Source: PNAI01 sp035574295 (GTDB lineage: Bacteria > Pseudomonadota > Alphaproteobacteria > Rhizobiales > Xanthobacteraceae). Taken from it: 14,932 nucleotides of DNA. A program made the translations under genes and the position numbers. How positions within the stretch are numbered: position 1 is the stretch's first letter; each line of letters opens with the position of its first letter. The notes under the pieces are model-generated. The model was not told where the DNA came from, searched no databases, and saw only the letters and a program-made list of their open reading frames with translations. Shown one piece after another: positions 5,562 to 11,461 of this stretch. The DNA lies in NCBI GenBank assembly GCA_035574295.1, contig DATLYX010000034.1, positions 1-14,932 of the forward strand, read 5' to 3'.

Positions 5562-7157
5562 TTACGCCGGCGCCTTTTCCCGCACCAGCTTGTAGACGAT
5601 GGAATCCATCAGCGCCTGGAATGAGGCGTCGATGATGTTGGGGGAGACACCGACGGTGGTCCAGCTTTCGCCGGTCTCGTCCTCGCTTTCGATCAGCACC
5701 CGCGTCACCGCCTCGGTGCCGCTGTTGAGGATGCGCACGCGATAGTCGGTGAGCCTCAGCCCATCGATGTATTTTTGGTACTTGCCGAGATCCTTGCGCA
5801 GCGCGACGTCGAGGGCGTGCACCGGGCCGCTGCCCTCGGCGGCGTTGATGAGCGTCTCGCCGCCGACCTTGACCTTGACCACGGCCATGGAGACGGTGAC
5901 GCGCTTGCCGAGCGCGTTGTTGCGCTGCTCAACGTTCACGTCGAACTGCTCGACGGAAAAATAATCCGGCACGGTGCCGAGCATGCGGCGCGCCAGCAGC
6001 TCGAACGAGGCGTCGGCGGACTCGTAGGCGTAACCGATCGCCTCGCGCTCCTTCAGCTCGTCGAGCAGGCGCGCGATGCGCGGATCGTCCTTGTCCACTT
6101 TCAGGCCGATGCGTTCGAGCTCGGCGAGCACGTTGGAGCGGCCGGCCTGATCCGACACCATGAGGCGGCGCTTGTTGCCGACCGCCTCCGGCGGCACATG
6201 CTCGTAGGTCTTGGGCTCCTTCAGGATGGCGGAGGCGTGAATGCCGGCCTTGGTGGCAAAGGCGCTGTCCCCGACATAGGGCGCGTGGCGGTTCGGCGCG
6301 CGGTTGAGCATCTCATCCAGCGTACGCGAGGCCTGGCGCAGCGCCTTGAGCTGGGCGTCGGAGACGTTGATCTCGAAGCGTTCGGCAAATTCCGGCTTCA
6401 GCTTCAAGGTGGGGATGATGGAGACGAGGTTGGCGTTGCCGCAGCGCTCGCCGAGGCCGTTGAGCGTGCCTTGGATCTGGCGCGCGCCGGCGCGCACGGC
6501 GGCGAGCGAATTGGCCACCGCCTGCTCGGTGTCGTTGTGGGCGTGAATGCCGAGGTGGTCGCCGGGAATGACTTTTGCCACCTCGGACACGATCCTTTCC
6601 ACCTCATGCGGCAGCGTGCCGCCGTTGGTGTCGCATAGCACCACCCAGCGGGCGCCCTCGTCGTAGGCGGCCTTGGCGACCGCGAGCGCGTATTGCGGAT
6701 TGGCTTTGTAGCCGTCGAAAAAATGCTCGCAGTCGAGCAGCACTTCCCGGCCCTTGACCTTCGCCGCGCGCACGCTCTCCTTGATCGCGGTGAGGTTTTC
6801 CTCGAGCGTGGTGTTGAGCGCCACGCGCACGTGATAATCCCAGGATTTGGCGACGAAGCAGATGGCTTTCGCCTTGGCGTTGAGCAGATCGGCGAGGCCG
6901 GGATCGTTGGAGGCGGAGCGGCCGGGCCGGCGCACCATGCCGAAGGCGGTGAAGGTGGCGCGCAGGTCGCGATCCTCGGCGAAAAACTGCGTGTCGGTGA
7001 GATTGGCGCCGGGATAGCCGCCTTCCACGTAGTCGATGCCAAGATTATCGAGCAGCGCGGCGATGGCGCGCTTGTCGGCCAGCGTGAAATCCACGCCCGG
7101 CGTCTGCGCGCCATCGCGCAGCGTGGTGTCGAAGAGGTAGAGTCGTTCCTTTTGCAT
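5562..7157 (-). CDS. cimA: (R)-citramalate synthase
   Basis: Condenses acetyl-CoA with pyruvate to (R)-citramalate, the first step of the threonine-independent route to 2-oxobutanoate and isoleucine. The 531-residue cytosolic protein is related to LeuA. The catalytic TIM barrel has the metal-site motif D10-T-T-L-R-D-G16, H205-A-H-N-D209 and G234-L-G-E-R-C-G-N241. A linker follows, then a C-terminal LeuA-type allosteric dimerisation domain (about 400-525) with the A-E-G-S-G-P-V-H-A-L-D segment, which in the family binds isoleucine. Its length and the FDTTLRDGAQTPGVDF opening fit the TIGR00977-type citramalate synthase rather than 2-isopropylmalate synthase. The start is 9 bp downstream of the stop of a 38-residue membrane protein with little ribosome site of its own, so translational coupling is likely. 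Confidence 0.93.
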   Translation of the reverse strand: MQKERLYLFDTTLRDGAQTPGVDFTLADKRAIAALLDNLGIDYVEGGYPGANLTDTQFFAEDRDLRATFTAFGMVRRPGRSASNDPGLADLLNAKAKAICFVAKSWDYHVRVALNTTLEENLTAIKESVRAAKVKGREVLLDCEHFFDGYKANPQYALAVAKAAYDEGARWVVLCDTNGGTLPHEVERIVSEVAKVIPGDHLGIHAHNDTEQAVANSLAAVRAGARQIQGTLNGLGERCGNANLVSIIPTLKLKPEFAERFEINVSDAQLKALRQASRTLDEMLNRAPNRHAPYVGDSAFATKAGIHASAILKEPKTYEHVPPEAVGNKRRLMVSDQAGRSNVLAELERIGLKVDKDDPRIARLLDELKEREAIGYAYESADASFELLARRMLGTVPDYFSVEQFDVNVEQRNNALGKRVTVSMAVVKVKVGGETLINAAEGSGPVHALDVALRKDLGKYQKYIDGLRLTDYRVRILNSGTEAVTRVLIESEDETGESWTTVGVSPNIIDASFQALMDSIVYKLVREKAPA

Positions 7158-7166
7158 GCGCGCGAC

Positions 7167-7283
7167 TCAGGCAAGACGGTAGATGACGTAGGCGGCGGCG
7201 AGGATGGCCGCGGCGATGACGGCCCATTTCAGGACGATGTAGTAGAACCAGTGGCGCGGGAACGGCGTGTCGGGCTTCTTCAT
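7167..7283 (-). CDS. Small single-span membrane protein (38 residues), function unknown
   Basis: A short frame with clear signs of being translated. Its ATG overlaps the GNAT stop codon as ATGA, a strong AAAAGGGAG ribosome site lies 6 bases upstream inside the GNAT gene, and its stop is 9 bp before the cimA start. The product begins with a charged stretch (MKKPDTPFPR) and an aromatic cluster W12-F-Y-Y15. A hydrophobic helix follows at about residues 13-35 (rich in Ala, Ile, Val), ending in Y35-R-L-A. Positive charges at the N-terminus (K2, K3, R10) suggest the N-terminus faces the cytosol. I do not recognise a family. It may help couple GNAT and cimA translation, act as a membrane regulator, or both; these are inferences. 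It is too short for common gene-calling cut-offs. Confidence 0.75.
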   Translation of the reverse strand: MKKPDTPFPRHWFYYIVLKWAVIAAAILAAAYVIYRLA

Positions 7284-7783
7284 CGGGCGCTCCCTTTTGC
7301 GAGGTGCTTCTTCATGGTGGTGTTGGTGAGCCATTCGTCGCCGAGGAAGACGGAGTTGCGCTGCTCGGGCTGATAACCGCGGCGCGCGAAAAAGTCGCGC
7401 GCGGTGTCGCTGGCGTCGACCACGAGCTGCGCGGCGCCGCGCGCGGCGGCGAGTTTCTCCACCGCCTCCACCAGCAAACCGCCGACCCCGTGCCGCGCGA
7501 CCGCGGGATGCACATAGAGCAGTTCGATCGAGCGGTTGTCTTTGAGCGTGATGAAACCGACCGGGCTGCCTTCGAGGGTGGCGATGAGCGTGAGATTGTC
7601 GCCGAGGCGTGCGGCGAATTTTTCTTCGTCGTCGGCCACGGAGACCCAGGCTTGCTGCTGCTCCGGGCTGTAATCGTCCTCGGTCAGCTCCTCGATGCTC
7701 AAACGAAAAATTTCCGCCAAGGCCTCGGCGTCCTGCGGCAGATAGGGCCGCAGTGCGAATTGCGGTTGCGCACGCGCGGTCAT
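7280..7783 (-). CDS. GNAT-family N-acetyltransferase
   Basis: A 167-residue single-domain acetyl-CoA-dependent acyltransferase. The acetyl-CoA pyrophosphate loop is R97-H-G-V-G-G102, following the beta-strand I86-E-L-L-Y-V-H92; the C-terminal part has D127-T-A-R-D-F-F-A-R-R-G-Y137, typical of the last helix and strand. It resembles YafP-type putative acetyltransferases, but substrate is not deducible. The ATG at 7783 has GAGGG about 8 bases upstream. It lies 103 bp downstream of cysS and overlaps the 38-residue membrane protein by 4 bp. The C-terminal codons contain that small gene's ribosome site. Confidence 0.88.
   Translation of the reverse strand: MTARAQPQFALRPYLPQDAEALAEIFRLSIEELTEDDYSPEQQQAWVSVADDEEKFAARLGDNLTLIATLEGSPVGFITLKDNRSIELLYVHPAVARHGVGGLLVEAVEKLAAARGAAQLVVDASDTARDFFARRGYQPEQRNSVFLGDEWLTNTTMKKHLAKGSAR
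7290..7298 (-). promoter_or_regulatory. Ribosome binding site of the 38-residue membrane protein
   Basis: The minus strand reads AAAAGGGAG, then six bases (CGCCCG), then ATG at 7283. It lies inside the last codons of the GNAT gene. It is stronger than the sites of most genes here and is the main evidence that the small frame is translated. Confidence 0.7.
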
Positions 7784-7824
7784 GGGGCCGCCCTCACAGC
7801 ACGCCGCGGCAATTGCTCATGATC

Positions 7825-7848
7825 ACCTCCCCCGCTTGCGGAAGAGGT
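7825..7848. repeat. Imperfect palindrome between cysS and the GNAT gene
   Basis: ACCTCCCCCGC, TT, GCGGAAGAGGT folds into an imperfect hairpin whose core, CCCGCTTGCGG, matches the array at 4795-4884. It sits in the 103-bp spacer between two co-directional genes and could reduce read-through or protect the cysS mRNA end. Confidence 0.5.
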
Positions 7849-7886
7849 AGCAGGAAGGTGCGCGCGGCGCGGCATGCGATGTAAAT

Positions 7887-9332
7887 TCATCGCGCGATCT
7901 CCCAGGTGGTGCCGTCCTTGGTGTCGTGCAGCACCACGCCCATTCTGGACAGCTCGTCGCGGATGCGGTCGGCCTCGGCAAAATTTTTCGCCTTGCGCGC
8001 GGCATTTCGCGCGGCAACGAGTTTGTCCACCTCCGCCGGATCCGGATCGACGACGGTTCCCGCCTGCATCGAGATAGGAGACAGAGTCTGGCTGATCGTG
8101 CCGGCGATTTTGCGCCGAATGTTTCTCCGGTCTCCGGAAAAACCGAAAAGGCGCAGCGCGGAAACGAAGTTTGACAAATCGGATGAGCGGCGGCGGAGCT
8201 TGTACAACTCGGCGATTGCCGCCGGCGTGTTCAAATCGTCCGAAAGAGAAGCAATGACGGACACCGGCACCTCGTCGCTCGCAGGTACATTCTCCAGCCC
8301 CCCATACCAATCCCACAAAATCTTGTGCGATTCATCGACGCTCGCAGATGTCCAGTCGATGGGCTGGCGATAGTGCGTGCGCAGCATGTTGAAGCGCAGC
8401 ACCTCGCCCGGCCAATCTTGCAGCAAATCGCGGATGGTGACGAAGTTGCCTTCGGACTTCGCCATCTTCTTGCCTTCCACCTGCAAGAAGCCGTTGTGCA
8501 TCCAGAAATTCGCCATCAGCGACGTGTGAAAGGCGCAGCGCGATTGCGCGATCTCGTTCTCGTGGTGCGGGAACACCAGATCGATGCCGCCGCCGTGGAT
8601 GTCGAACGTCTCGCCCAGGTGCTTCCATGACATGGCCGAGCATTCGATGTGCCAGCCGGGGCGGCCGGGCGTTTTGATGCCGGCGGGCGACGGCCAGGCG
8701 GGCTCGCCCTCCTTCGACGGCTTCCACAGCACGAAATCCATGGGGTTCTTCTTGTAGGGCGCGACCTCCACCCGCGCGCCGGCGATCATCTCGTCGAGGG
8801 AGCGGCGGGCAAGGCGCCCATAGTCCGGCATCGAGGGCACCGAGAACAGCACGTGCTCCTCGGCCACATAGGCGTGGCCGGATGCGATCAGCCGTTCGAT
8901 CAGCGCCTTCATCTCCTCGATATGCTCGGTGGCGCGCGGCTCATAGGTGGGCGGCAGGCAGCCGAGCGCGGCCACGTCGGCGTGGAACTGCGCCTCGGTC
9001 TCGACGGTGACTTTTTTGATCGCCTCGTTCAGCGGCAGGTCCGGATACTCCTCGGCCGCGCGCACGATAATCTTGTCGTCCACGTCGGTGATGTTGCGCA
9101 CGTAGACGACCTCGGTCTCGCCCTTGCCGCCGTCCCAGACCCCTTGCTTGGCCATGTATCGCAGCAGCCGGAACAGCACGTCGAACACGATCACCGGCCG
9201 TGCGTTGCCGATGTGGGCGAAGTCGTAGACCGTCGGGCCGCACACGTACATGCGCACGCGCTTGGGATCGAGCGGGCGAAACACCCGCTTCTCGCGCGAC
9301 AGCGTATCGTAGAGCTTCAATTCCATGGACAT
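7887..9332 (-). CDS. cysS: Cysteinyl-tRNA synthetase
   Basis: Charges tRNA-Cys with cysteine in the cytosol. The 481-residue class I synthetase has the HIGH-type motif H40-I-G-N43, the KMSKS-type loop K289-M-A-K-S293, and the zinc ligands C31, C231, H256 and E260 that select cysteine. The T77-Y-V-R-N-I-T-D-V-D-D86 region is also typical. The C-terminal tRNA-binding domain ends in W477-E-I-A-R. Length is slightly above the usual 455-470; the extra residues appear to lie in the helical region 345-430, whose DNA is less GC-rich than the rest of the gene. The ATG at 9332 has CAGGG 6 bases upstream and is preferred over the ATG at 9326. It is the first gene of a probable cysS-GNAT-small protein-cimA operon and diverges from a small exported protein gene. 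Confidence 0.96.
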   Translation of the reverse strand: MSMELKLYDTLSREKRVFRPLDPKRVRMYVCGPTVYDFAHIGNARPVIVFDVLFRLLRYMAKQGVWDGGKGETEVVYVRNITDVDDKIIVRAAEEYPDLPLNEAIKKVTVETEAQFHADVAALGCLPPTYEPRATEHIEEMKALIERLIASGHAYVAEEHVLFSVPSMPDYGRLARRSLDEMIAGARVEVAPYKKNPMDFVLWKPSKEGEPAWPSPAGIKTPGRPGWHIECSAMSWKHLGETFDIHGGGIDLVFPHHENEIAQSRCAFHTSLMANFWMHNGFLQVEGKKMAKSEGNFVTIRDLLQDWPGEVLRFNMLRTHYRQPIDWTSASVDESHKILWDWYGGLENVPASDEVPVSVIASLSDDLNTPAAIAELYKLRRRSSDLSNFVSALRLFGFSGDRRNIRRKIAGTISQTLSPISMQAGTVVDPDPAEVDKLVAARNAARKAKNFAEADRIRDELSRMGVVLHDTKDGTTWEIAR

Positions 9333-9631
9333 CCCGGACCCTGCTGGCCGGGGCGTCGATGGGTCTCAAGGAGGAGATAAAGACGGCCGCAGCCAGCGTT
9401 GAGGCGCTAGCGAATAATCTCCCGGCAAATGCCGCACATCGGGTTAAGGCCGTTCATGGGCCGGACAATGGGCCAGGAGCACCCTGCCCGTCAAGAGCGG
9501 CGTTCGGCATGGTCGACGGACGCTTCCATCATCGCAGGTGCGCGCAGCTTATCAATGTGTTAAATGTCGGCCACCAGAATTGTGCGGCGGACCGTCCAGT
9601 TTCAATCCCGCATACCATGGAGCGAGATTCC
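9333..9631. other. Divergent noncoding region between cysS and the small exported protein gene
   Basis: About 300 bp without a supported gene. The frame of the exported protein is open across it, including an ATG at 9359, but the translation lacks family character and would bury the signal peptide internally. A perfect AAGGAGG (9369-9375 region) points into no suitable start codon. Both promoters should lie here; AT-richer patches occur near 9405-9420 and 9548-9575, but I see no convincing -35/-10 pair. Confidence 0.5.
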
Positions 9632-9937
9632 ATGCGGTCCCTGCTCGTGTTGTCCCTCGCTGTCCTTGCGCTTGCCGCCGTTCCCGCCCAGGCGGAGAAA
9701 CGCACCTTCGTCATCGCCAACAATCCGGACGGTTACGGCGTCGAACGCTGCCTGGCGACCGGCCAAAAATGCGGCGCGCCCATGGCCAATGCGTTCTGCC
9801 GGTCGCGCAAGTTCAAGCGCGCGGCATCGTTCCGGAGTGTGGCGCGCGGTGAGAAGACGGCCGGCGCCCCGCATGACGCCTACGCCTGCGTCGGCCGCCG
9901 CTGCGAGCAGTTCGTCGCCATCGAGTGCGTGAGGTGA
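9632..9937 (+). CDS. Small exported six-cysteine protein, function unknown
   Basis: A 101-residue protein with a clear Sec signal peptide: R2, a hydrophobic core at residues 4-17 and an A19-Q-A21 cleavage site before E22. The mature part of about 80 residues is basic and has six cysteines (C40, C47, C56, C86, C91, C99), suggesting up to three periplasmic disulfides. It opens with K23-R-T-F-V-I-A-N-N-P-D-G-Y-G-V-E-R-C. Similar hypothetical proteins exist in Bradyrhizobium-like genomes, from memory, without known function. The ATG at 9632 has GGAG 9 bases upstream; an ATG at 9617 would add MERDS but lacks a ribosome site. It appears to be a single-gene unit ending before a strong hairpin. Confidence 0.82.
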   Translation: MRSLLVLSLAVLALAAVPAQAEKRTFVIANNPDGYGVERCLATGQKCGAPMANAFCRSRKFKRAASFRSVARGEKTAGAPHDAYACVGRRCEQFVAIECVR

Positions 9938-9985
9938 AACTCAGCGCAAGCGGAATCAGAAATCAGATTGTCCGATTGACTCCTC

Positions 9986-10008
9986 ATGCCCGCGCATGTC
10001 GCGGGCAT
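9986..10008. terminator. Perfect hairpin between convergent genes, candidate bidirectional terminator
   Basis: ATGCCCGCG, loop CATGT, CGCGGGCAT forms a perfect 9-bp stem. It lies 48 bp after the exported-protein stop and 40 bp from the ferredoxin stop. T-tracts on both sides are poor. Hairpins of this ATGCCCGCG type recur between genes in rhizobial genomes, so it may also be a dispersed repeat. Confidence 0.5.
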
Positions 10009-10048
10009 CCGCGTCTTGAGCTCCTTCTTCCTTGGCGCTAGGGGCGGC

Positions 10049-10369
10049 CTACGCCTGCCGCTCCGGCGTGTGCACCACGAGGCCGTCCAGCTCCTCGGTC
10101 ACCTTGATCTGGCACGACAGGCGTGAGTTCGGGCGCACGTCATAGGCGAAGTCCAGCATGTCCTCCTCCATCGGCGACGGCTCTCCGGTCTTCTCGTGCC
10201 AGGCCTCGTCCACGTACACATGACATGTGGCGCAGGCGCACGATCCGCCGCACTCCGCCTCGATCCCCGGCACGTTGTTGTGGATCGCCGTTTCCATGAC
10301 TGTTGCGCCCACCTGCGCATCGATGGTGCGCGCCGTCCCGCTGAAGTCGATGAATGTGATTTTCGGCAT
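10049..10369 (-). CDS. [2Fe-2S] ferredoxin, adrenodoxin/putidaredoxin type
   Basis: A 106-residue cytosolic electron carrier with one [2Fe-2S] cluster. Ligands by the C-x5-C-x2-C...C pattern are C40, C46, C49 and C86; an extra C44 lies inside the binding loop (E39-C-G-G-S-C-A-C-A-T-C49). Acidic residues at about 66-73 (P-M-E-E-D-M-L-D) match the partner-docking helix of adrenodoxin-type proteins. Possible roles are Fe-S cluster assembly or electron supply to a P450 or oxygenase; no partner gene is present. The ATG at 10369 gives the standard family N-terminus (MPKITFIDFSG); an upstream ATG at 10396 would add nine residues lacking family character. It lies 129 bp downstream of the Hpt gene on the same strand, with a 10-bp inverted repeat between them. 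Confidence 0.93.
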   Translation of the reverse strand: MPKITFIDFSGTARTIDAQVGATVMETAIHNNVPGIEAECGGSCACATCHVYVDEAWHEKTGEPSPMEEDMLDFAYDVRPNSRLSCQIKVTEELDGLVVHTPERQA

Positions 10370-10392
10370 GCTGGCAGCCGCCCGGAACGCAA

Positions 10393-10426
10393 TCATTCCG
10401 GACCGCCGAACAGCGATCCGGAATGA
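10393..10426. repeat. Perfect 10-bp inverted repeat in the ferredoxin leader
   Basis: TCATTCCGGA (10393-10402) and TCCGGAATGA (10417-10426) are perfectly complementary with a 14-base loop. The arms resemble the CATTCCGG-type palindromes widespread in Bradyrhizobium and Rhodopseudomonas genomes (from memory). It lies 23 bp upstream of the ferredoxin ATG, so it could end Hpt transcription, shape the ferredoxin leader, or be a dispersed repeat. Confidence 0.6.
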
Positions 10427-10498
10427 CCGTACGAATTTGGCGATGTTCTACTAGCCGCTCGTCCGCGGCCGCGCCAGAGGCTCAGGCGTGCGTGAGGC

Positions 10499-10894
10499 TC
10501 AATTCGCGCGCAAGAGGTCTGCGATGGCGATCCTGGTCTCCTCAACCGCCTCGCCGAGCGCCGCCAGCGCCGCCTTGAATTCCGCCGTCGGACCCGGCGC
10601 CGCAAGCTCCACGGCCTCCGCCGCATGCGCCACGCGCCAGGCGCCGATGCCGCGCGCCGAGCCCTTCAGCGTATGGGCAGCGGCCGCCGCAACCGTCGGC
10701 GCCGACTTGCGCATGCGCGCGAGCAGGATCTCCGCCTGTCGATTGAACAGCGCCAGCACCTCGCGCTCGAGGCTGCGCTCGCCGAGCGTCATGCGCGTCA
10801 GATGCTCGCGATCGATCGCCGCCGAGAGCGGCGCAAGCGGCGGCGCCGGACCATCATCCGCATGCAAGGAACCGGGTTTGGAAAACACGATCAT
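10499..10894 (-). CDS. Hpt (histidine phosphotransfer) domain protein
   Basis: A 131-residue stand-alone phosphotransfer protein. The phosphorylatable histidine is H74 in A73-H-T-L-K-G-S-A-R-G-I-G-A85, an Hpt signature. Predicted helices around residues 28-62, 66-80, 85-99 and 103-128 fit the four-helix bundle. Such proteins relay phosphate between a hybrid kinase receiver and another receiver; neither partner is encoded here. The ATG at 10894 has GGGGGAGG 6 bases upstream, so I prefer it to the in-frame ATG at 11002, which adds 36 residues of unlikely sequence. It diverges from the giant coiled-coil gene across 567 bp, so a shared control region is possible. It is not obviously ChpT, which is a longer two-domain protein. 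Confidence 0.85.
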   Translation of the reverse strand: MIVFSKPGSLHADDGPAPPLAPLSAAIDREHLTRMTLGERSLEREVLALFNRQAEILLARMRKSAPTVAAAAAHTLKGSARGIGAWRVAHAAEAVELAAPGPTAEFKAALAALGEAVEETRIAIADLLRAN

Positions 10895-11108
10895 GACAAG
10901 CCTCCCCCGGGGCTTTTTCGCCCCTGAATTTGGGAGAGGAGTTTGGCCTCGGAAGGACCAAAACGGGGTAAATAGATGGCCGAAAAACCGCTTTCCGTTC
11001 AATAGGAATGGCGGAAAGGGTTAATCTGTTGCTAGATCGTGCGCATACATTGCTGCTACGCTGGCACCCTCGCGCTGGCGCAAAGCGTGATAGGCTTGCA
11101 GACGCGCA

Positions 11109-11138
11109 ATGCAGAGCCCAGGGATGCAGAGCCCAGGA
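11109..11138. repeat. 15-bp tandem duplication
   Basis: ATGCAGAGCCCAGGG (11109-11123) is followed directly by ATGCAGAGCCCAGGA (11124-11138), matching at 14 of 15 bases. It looks like a recent slippage duplication in noncoding DNA. Confidence 0.8.
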
Positions 11139-11194
11139 TCGTCGAACGGTCGTGGACGACAAGAAACCAGAGAGTGGACACTTCGCCCGGGTCC

Positions 11195-11222
11195 TTAATG
11201 TTGACTTATTAAGGATGATTAA
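11195..11222. promoter_or_regulatory. Cluster of three TTAA boxes, candidate CtrA-type site
   Basis: TTAA occurs at 11195-11198, 11209-11212 and 11219-11222. The CtrA consensus is TTAA-N7-TTAA. Here TTAA at 11195 plus seven bases meets TTAT at 11206-11209 (7 of 8 conserved bases), and the second and third boxes are six bases apart. A TTGACT at 11201-11206 could be a -35 element, with no clear -10. In 65% GC DNA three TTAA in 28 bp are unusual. Confidence 0.35.
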
Positions 11223-11278
11223 GATTTGCTTACCGGCGCAGTTTCCTTTGGTGTGACAAGCCGATAGGATGCCCTGCG

Positions 11279-11310
11279 GGCGCTCTGCGCAAGGCTGTGG
11301 CGCTCTGCGC
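11279..11310. repeat. 12-bp direct repeat in the leader of the coiled-coil gene
   Basis: GGCGCTCTGCGC occurs at 11279-11290 and again at 11299-11310, 20 bp apart, followed by further GGCGCT words and a small hairpin at 11319-11332. Its role is unknown. Confidence 0.65.
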
Positions 11311-11461
11311 CTGGCGCTGGCGCTGTAGCGCCGGAACTGCGACATGGTGGCTCGGTAGGGGACATTCACGACCGCGCGCGCAAGACACGGCTGCGCATCT
11401 TGTCGATGCCGGTTCTGTCTTGCGCCCGTCGGTCCAAGATCAACGCGAGGCGACGGCGGAC

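Larger units (their letters stand above)
10895..11461. promoter_or_regulatory. Divergent control region between the Hpt gene and the giant coiled-coil gene
   Basis: This 567-bp stretch has no supported gene. From left to right it contains the Hpt ribosome site (10901-10908), an imperfect 7-bp hairpin around 10990-11018, a TTAA at 11021-11024, a 15-bp tandem duplication (11109-11138), an AT-rich patch with three TTAA boxes and a TTGACT (11195-11230), a 12-bp direct repeat (11279-11290 and 11299-11310) and a short hairpin GGCGCT-GT-AGCGCC (11319-11332). If the AT-rich patch is the promoter, the coiled-coil mRNA has a structured leader of about 200 nt. Confidence 0.5.

Noticed and set aside
9359..9631. 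N-terminal extension of the exported protein from an ATG at 9359 or further upstream
   Set aside because: The extension would place a clean signal peptide in mid-protein; the ATG at 9632 has a GGAG 9 bases upstream.
11008..11256. 82-codon plus-strand frame in the Hpt/coiled-coil intergenic region
   Set aside because: It runs through the 15-bp tandem duplication and the TTAA cluster, lacks a credible ribosome site and has no protein-like pattern.
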